Positions 49,024-53,478 of a stretch of DNA of 53,478 nt are shown one piece after another (position 1 is the stretch's first letter; the number at the start of each line of letters is the position of its first letter). Source of the stretch: a virus; the IMG/VR virus record IMGVR_UViG_3300035698_027794, positions 1-53,478 of that record, one strand, 5' to 3'. The notes below the pieces were generated by a model, which was given only the letters and a program-made list of their open reading frames with translations, ran no database searches and was not told the origin of the DNA. Made by a program: the position numbers and the translations under genes.

Positions 49024-50640
49024 ATGGCATATTCAAAACCTGGAGTAACGGCAGAACAGGTACAAACTACTGTTTCACCAAATTTGGAGCCTCCAAGCCT
49101 AAGCGCATGTACAATAGGAGTAGGCTACTCAGTTGTAGATACTCTTGATAATGTAGATGTTTATACAGATGATACTTTTGCGACGGTTCAAACGTACAGT
49201 GGAATTGGAGTAACTGCTTATCTAAATCTAGCAGACGATGCTACTTTAGAGGCAGATTCTGTCTATGTAGATATTTTAACAAACGAAGGTGTGTGGAAAC
49301 ACATAAGCTCAGACGAATATACAGCTAATGGTGCTGCGGCAACTGTAGCAATAGTAAGTGGTTTGGCCAGCGCATATGAGTCTGGTAAAATCAGAATAGG
49401 TTACAGAGCTTCATTATCAGGCCTGGACAATTTTTTAACATTCAGCTCAGTGCAGGATGTTGAGGATAGAATAGGAAAAGCTGTATCATACAATCCACTA
49501 GCTTATGGGCTAAAACAGGCACTGGCCAATGCGGGAACTACCGTTAATGCCTATGGCTTACCTTTAGCCGAAGTAGATGATCATACGAAGGCCTTAGCCG
49601 AACTTCAGTTACACGAAGTATATGCACTAGCGCCGTTAACAAGCTTGATGACGCAAGTTACTACGTATGCTACACACGTAGATGCTATGAGTGCTGCTGC
49701 TGGTAAAAAAGAACGTATTGTATTTGCAAGTCCTAAATGGACATGGAGAGACGATGATAATGCGGAAACATCAATACCAGCAAACTTCAACAAAGCCAAT
49801 ACTGTCGCCAGTTTAGCTACTGTAGCTCTTGGAGTCGGGAAACGAAGAGTTTTCTTAGTTAACCCTGACGTAGTGTATGTTACTGAAAAAAGACCTATAG
49901 CTACTGTTAAACAATCATATATCGATAAGGTATATACAGAAGCTGATGGCTTAGGACTTTACGCAAGATTTACAGAAACTTGGGCGTACAAAGTTGGAAC
50001 AACGGACGAAAAAACTTATTACTCAGGAGACAACATTACAGATGCTATCTGGACAAAATTGATGGATAATACCTATGGGTATTCAAGTCAGTCTATGACA
50101 GTTAAAGTACCAGTCCCCGGGTATTATATGGCATCAGGATTAGCTGGTATGGTTTCTGGTCAAAGACCTGAACAAGGCTTTACCAATTTAGCAATAGCCG
50201 GTGATTTTAGCGAACTTAAATGGTCCGGAGACTATTTCACAGAAAGTCAGCTTAATACGCTTGCTGGTGGTGGAAACTGGGTAATGTGGCAGGCTAATAC
50301 ATCGTCTGGTATTGTGAGTAGACATCAGCTCTCAACAAACAGAACTAATGTTGAAACACAAGAACTTAATATTACAAAATCAGTAGATTTTGTAGCTAAG
50401 ACGATTCGGGCCGCGGTCCTGCCTTACATAGGAAAATTTAATATTACTCCAGCCTTCCTAAAAATGATCAAAACGGTTGTTGTTGGGAACGGAACTTTTC
50501 TGAAAAGAGAGAAGTATATTAATGACCTAGTTGTAAACAAAGTGGAACAGGATACGGTGAGTTTAGATACGGTGTTGATTACTCTCAGTGTATCTGTACA
50601 ATATCCTGTTAATTATATTAAAATAACATTGCAATTCTAA
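49024..50640 (+). CDS. Tail sheath protein
   Basis: 538 residues, directly before the tube gene and with a strong AAGGAGGG ribosome site. The N-terminus YSKPGVTAEQV and the C-terminal end (YIGKFNITPAFLKM, then VSVQYPVNYIKITLQF) follow the contractile-sheath plan. It contracts to drive the tube through the host envelope, which makes this phage a myovirus. Confidence 0.9.
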   Translation: MAYSKPGVTAEQVQTTVSPNLEPPSLSACTIGVGYSVVDTLDNVDVYTDDTFATVQTYSGIGVTAYLNLADDATLEADSVYVDILTNEGVWKHISSDEYTANGAAATVAIVSGLASAYESGKIRIGYRASLSGLDNFLTFSSVQDVEDRIGKAVSYNPLAYGLKQALANAGTTVNAYGLPLAEVDDHTKALAELQLHEVYALAPLTSLMTQVTTYATHVDAMSAAAGKKERIVFASPKWTWRDDDNAETSIPANFNKANTVASLATVALGVGKRRVFLVNPDVVYVTEKRPIATVKQSYIDKVYTEADGLGLYARFTETWAYKVGTTDEKTYYSGDNITDAIWTKLMDNTYGYSSQSMTVKVPVPGYYMASGLAGMVSGQRPEQGFTNLAIAGDFSELKWSGDYFTESQLNTLAGGGNWVMWQANTSSGIVSRHQLSTNRTNVETQELNITKSVDFVAKTIRAAVLPYIGKFNITPAFLKMIKTVVVGNGTFLKREKYINDLVVNKVEQDTVSLDTVLITLSVSVQYPVNYIKITLQF

Positions 50641-50656
50641 CGGGAGGTAAATAGAT

Positions 50657-51244
50657 ATGGCAAAAACGATAGGTAGTTGGGATTTTAAAGAAAAGCATGT
50701 CGACCCAACCGTTGTAGATAATAGCTTTGTTTCTAGTGAGTCCGCAGTAATTTGCGTGGTTCCTAAGACAAAAAGTGGTAGTGTAACTGATTGGATTCCT
50801 GTTGGACTGGTAGAGAATTTTACTTTACAGCAAAGAAAACAATTAATGGAATTATACGAAATTGGTTCTAAAGAACAATTTCAAGTTCCAGGTAAAACTA
50901 CTAAACGTCTTAGTTTTACTAGGGTATTATTTAACGGTAGTTCCTTAATGAAGGCTATTTCCGGACAAAATGGAGTAACACCTACTTTTGGCGGAGTGGA
51001 CGATCCGGGTGGAAAAGAAACAAGTTCTTTTTACATCAACTTAGCATCAAGCTACTTTGATAATCCTATAGACATTGGTTTGGTTTTTCATGATCAATCC
51101 GATAATGAGTATGGAGCTATGGCCATGGTGGGCTGTTATATAGAATCCCACACTATGACACTGGCTGCGCAACAGACAGTTGTTATGGAAAGTGTTTCTA
51201 TGACCTGTAACAAGGTCGTACCTGCTGTGTATGGGGCTGATTAA
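50657..51244 (+). CDS. Tail tube protein
   Basis: 195 residues, right after the sheath gene, as in many contractile tails. Beta-rich, soluble; forms the inner tube. CGGGAGG precedes the start. Assignment rests mainly on position and size. Confidence 0.82.
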   Translation: MAKTIGSWDFKEKHVDPTVVDNSFVSSESAVICVVPKTKSGSVTDWIPVGLVENFTLQQRKQLMELYEIGSKEQFQVPGKTTKRLSFTRVLFNGSSLMKAISGQNGVTPTFGGVDDPGGKETSSFYINLASSYFDNPIDIGLVFHDQSDNEYGAMAMVGCYIESHTMTLAAQQTVVMESVSMTCNKVVPAVYGAD

Positions 51245-51284
51245 GCAATACCTAAATAAATAGGTAAAAAGAGATAAGTAGAAA

Positions 51285-51312
51285 AAAGGGAGCCTATGTT
51301 AGGGCTCCCTTT
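51285..51312. terminator. Bidirectional terminator between tail and HslUV units
   Basis: A 10-bp stem AAAGGGAGCC/GGCTCCCTTT has T-runs on both sides. The kinase gene ends inside it (stop at 51294). Confidence 0.88.
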
Positions 51313-51929
51313 ACTATTTTATCTAATTCTTTTCTAGTTTCTTCTAAAGATTGGCCCGTGTCTATATACACATCCCCAGGCAAGGCTTCGATATCAACTT
51401 CACTTCTGTGGGCCATGGCTTTTTTATCAACCTTACCATACAGCTCAATCAGCCTTTGTTCTCTAACACTGGTAGCTATATCCAACTTAATTGAATAAAA
51501 ATCAGCGTCAGATAAAGCTTCGAGTTCATTTTTAAATCTCAGGTCGTCTACCACGTAGTGTAGGTCTGGATTTTCTGCCACCCTTGCTAATAAGATTTTG
51601 ATCCATATTTCATCATCTACCTGTCTACCGCCCTCAGTTCCCAAGTATTGTAATCTTAGTCTGGGTTTTGGTAACTCGTTCGGAATGCATTTTTTGGTAT
51701 GTTTTATATAACCAATGAGATCTTGTATCTGGTCTTCTTTTAGAAACTTTTTTGTGTATTGGTGTAAATGCTTATAATAGAGATCCCGAGGATCCCCAGT
51801 TTCCATTTCATTTACTATCCAATAAATGGGCCCCGCTAAACTAATTCTAGTAAAACCGTAGTTTTCAACCAGGTATTTACTACAAGTAGTTTTGCCAGAA
51901 CCCATTGTACCTATTATGGCAATGTTCAT
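51294..51929 (-). CDS. P-loop nucleotide kinase-like protein
   Basis: 211 residues. GTMGSGKTT (7-15) is the Walker A loop. The family resembles phage deoxynucleoside monophosphate kinases (T4 gp1-like): FTRISLAGPIY, then RLQYLGTEGGRQ and VVDDLRFKNELEAL, a typical LID/acceptor arrangement. Probably raises dNTP pools. Last gene of the HslVU unit. Confidence 0.82.
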   Translation of the reverse strand: MNIAIIGTMGSGKTTCSKYLVENYGFTRISLAGPIYWIVNEMETGDPRDLYYKHLHQYTKKFLKEDQIQDLIGYIKHTKKCIPNELPKPRLRLQYLGTEGGRQVDDEIWIKILLARVAENPDLHYVVDDLRFKNELEALSDADFYSIKLDIATSVREQRLIELYGKVDKKAMAHRSEVDIEALPGDVYIDTGQSLEETRKELDKIVKGALT

Positions 51930-51941
51930 TTTAGTTACTGA

Positions 51942-53279
51942 TTACAGGATGTATCTAGATAGATCCTCATTTTTGATCAAGCCCTTTAGAGCTTTATCTA
52001 CATGAGCCGAATCAATTTTTATGACTTGTTCACCGCTAGGTGCGTTGAACATAATATCATCCAGGATCTGGGTCATGATGGTATGTAAGCGTCTTGCCCC
52101 GATGTTGTTTGTTTTGTCGTTGGCAGAGGTTGCATATTCAGCCATTTTTTGTATAGCTCCATCAGTAAACTTAAGGTCTACATCTTCTGTTGCTAACAAG
52201 GCTTTATATTGTTTTAACAGTGCGTTTTCTGGAGTAGTTAAGATCTTAACAAAATCTTCGGTTGTTAAATTTTTCAATTCAACACGGATCGGGAATCGTC
52301 CTTGCAATTCAGGGATCATGTCCGAAGGTTTACTAACATGGAAGGCGCCAGAAGCTATAAATAGGATATGATCAGTTTTAATGAATCCATATTTAGTTTT
52401 CACAGTGGAACCTTCTACAATAGGAAGCAGATCTCGTTGGACACCTTCCCTGCTTACATCAATTCCTGAATGATTGTGATTTCCAACAATTTTATCAATT
52501 TCATCAATGAATACTATTCCTTCTGTTTGTACGCGACTAACAGCTTCTTCAACTATCTTATCTTCGTCTAGCATTGCACCAACTTCTTCTTTGACAATGA
52601 TTTCTTTCATGTCGCCGATTTTCATGGTTTTATGTTTAGATTCTCTCTTACCGGCTTTCTTGAGCATGTTCATTAAAGCATCCATAGGGTCGGTACCACT
52701 GAGCATTTGTACACCATCTGTGGGTGGTTTAGCTGTACTTTCTACCAATATTCCAATATTAACATCATCAAACTCATGATTCTTTACACGATCAAGTAAT
52801 TTTTTTCTATTTGCATTAAAAATTATTTTTTCAACACAAGTCATGCCTATTGACCCTTCTTCTGGCATTAACAGATCCATGTATCGTTCTTCAACTATTT
52901 CTGGTGCACCATTTTCTAGCAGCTGCTCATGTTCTTTTGTTACCAATTCTATGCTCATTAGCATCAGGTCACGAATGATGGATTCTACATCGCGTCCGAC
53001 ATAACCGACCTCGGTAAATTTACTTGCTTCAACCTTAATGAAAGGTGATTGTGCCAAAGTAGCCAAGCGGCGGGCGATCTCTGTTTTACCTACGCCGGTC
53101 GGACCTATCATAATTATGTTGTTTGGCATGATCTCATCACGCATAGGTTTCTTAGCTTTTAGTCTTCTCCAGCGATTGCGCAATGCAATGGCTACAGAAC
53201 GTTTAGCGTCATCCTGCCCGATCACATAATTGTCTAATTCTTTAACAATTTCAACAGGTGTTAATTGATTCTTGTTCAT
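51942..53279 (-). CDS. hslU: HslU, ATPase subunit of the HslVU protease
   Basis: 445 residues, full length. Walker [10 protein letters not shown] (59-67), pore motif GYVGRDVES (92-100), Walker [10 protein letters not shown], sensor arginine region and the C-terminal tail EDLSRYIL that docks into HslV. It unfolds proteins and feeds them to HslV. Overlaps hslV by ATGA. Phage HslUV is unusual; possible roles are degrading host regulators or processing phage proteins. Confidence 0.97.
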   Translation of the reverse strand: MNKNQLTPVEIVKELDNYVIGQDDAKRSVAIALRNRWRRLKAKKPMRDEIMPNNIIMIGPTGVGKTEIARRLATLAQSPFIKVEASKFTEVGYVGRDVESIIRDLMLMSIELVTKEHEQLLENGAPEIVEERYMDLLMPEEGSIGMTCVEKIIFNANRKKLLDRVKNHEFDDVNIGILVESTAKPPTDGVQMLSGTDPMDALMNMLKKAGKRESKHKTMKIGDMKEIIVKEEVGAMLDEDKIVEEAVSRVQTEGIVFIDEIDKIVGNHNHSGIDVSREGVQRDLLPIVEGSTVKTKYGFIKTDHILFIASGAFHVSKPSDMIPELQGRFPIRVELKNLTTEDFVKILTTPENALLKQYKALLATEDVDLKFTDGAIQKMAEYATSANDKTNNIGARRLHTIMTQILDDIMFNAPSGEQVIKIDSAHVDKALKGLIKNEDLSRYIL

Positions 53280-53478
53280 CCTAACTCCAATACTGTAATG
53301 TTAGTGTTTGTATAAATACATATCGAACTGGCTATTTCCAAACTCTTTTGAGCTATCTCAGCAGCGCTCAGTTCGGTGTTTGCCACCAAACCCCGTGCCG
53401 CCGCCAGTGCATATGGACCACCCGATCCGATAGCATATAGGTCATCATCAGAATCGATGACATCACCACTACCGCTTA
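53276..53478 (-). CDS. hslV: HslV, proteolytic subunit, C-terminal part
   Basis: Only the last 67 codons are in the window. They read [34 protein letters not shown] and [18 protein letters not shown], matching the conserved C-terminal half of HslV. The catalytic N-terminal Thr lies outside. Confidence 0.95.
   Translation of the reverse strand, partial: SGSGDVIDSDDDLYAIGSGGPYALAAARGLVANTELSAAEIAQKSLEIASSICIYTNTNITVLELG

Overview
The window is about 53 kb of a large tailed bacteriophage genome of myovirus type. The evidence is a contractile tail sheath and tube, an HK97-type major capsid gene, a large terminase, and a likely head-maturation protease, all with compact ATGA gene overlaps. The DNA is AT-rich and uses the standard code (TAA, TAG and TGA all end genes). 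I see no integrase or host chromosomal genes. The host cannot be named. Phage copies of peptide deformylase, ribosomal protein bS21 and HslUV indicate a bacterial host. I did not find a portal or tape-measure gene, so the genome continues outside the window.

Layout. (1) 1-6060, minus strand: peptide deformylase plus about a dozen small unknown or membrane proteins in three transcription units. Each unit begins with the same promoter-like motif and ends at a hairpin terminator. (2) 6080-16340, plus strand: an array of 19 mostly small, basic proteins that are otherwise largely unrelated but share the same N-terminal octapeptide, MKYFTKxA; one is an SF2 helicase. A twentieth copy lies in the head-gene region at 44620. 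The array is interrupted at 12571-13470 by a gene-free, structured minus-strand interval that holds a tRNA-like element. (3) 16371-28971: a surface-sugar cassette with glycosyltransferases, sugar-nucleotide enzymes, an epimerase, a dehydratase, RfbA and RfbC, and a three-domain fusion enzyme. (4) 29126-30461: an AEP/LigD-polymerase-like enzyme and a thioredoxin-fold protein. (5) 31086-51244: bS21, terminase (two inteins), candidate protease (two inteins), scaffold-like proteins, capsid, a GIY-YIG endonuclease, connectors, a LigD-type 3'-phosphoesterase, sheath and tube. (6) 51294-53478, minus strand: a nucleotide kinase-like protein, HslU, and the C-terminal end of HslV.

Control. Plus-strand units start from eight near-identical sigma70-like promoters (TTGACA-like box, exactly 17 bases, TATATT). 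At least three of these sit so close to the start codon that the mRNA should be leaderless. Minus-strand units use a different motif centred on TGGAATAAGAATA.

The best candidate for an undescribed system is the shared MKYFTKxA tag. I infer that it marks proteins for packaging in, or ejection from, the virion, as internal-head proteins do in other phages. The second is the roughly 870-nt structured RNA region, which resembles giant phage RNAs such as GOLLD or ROOL in size and context.
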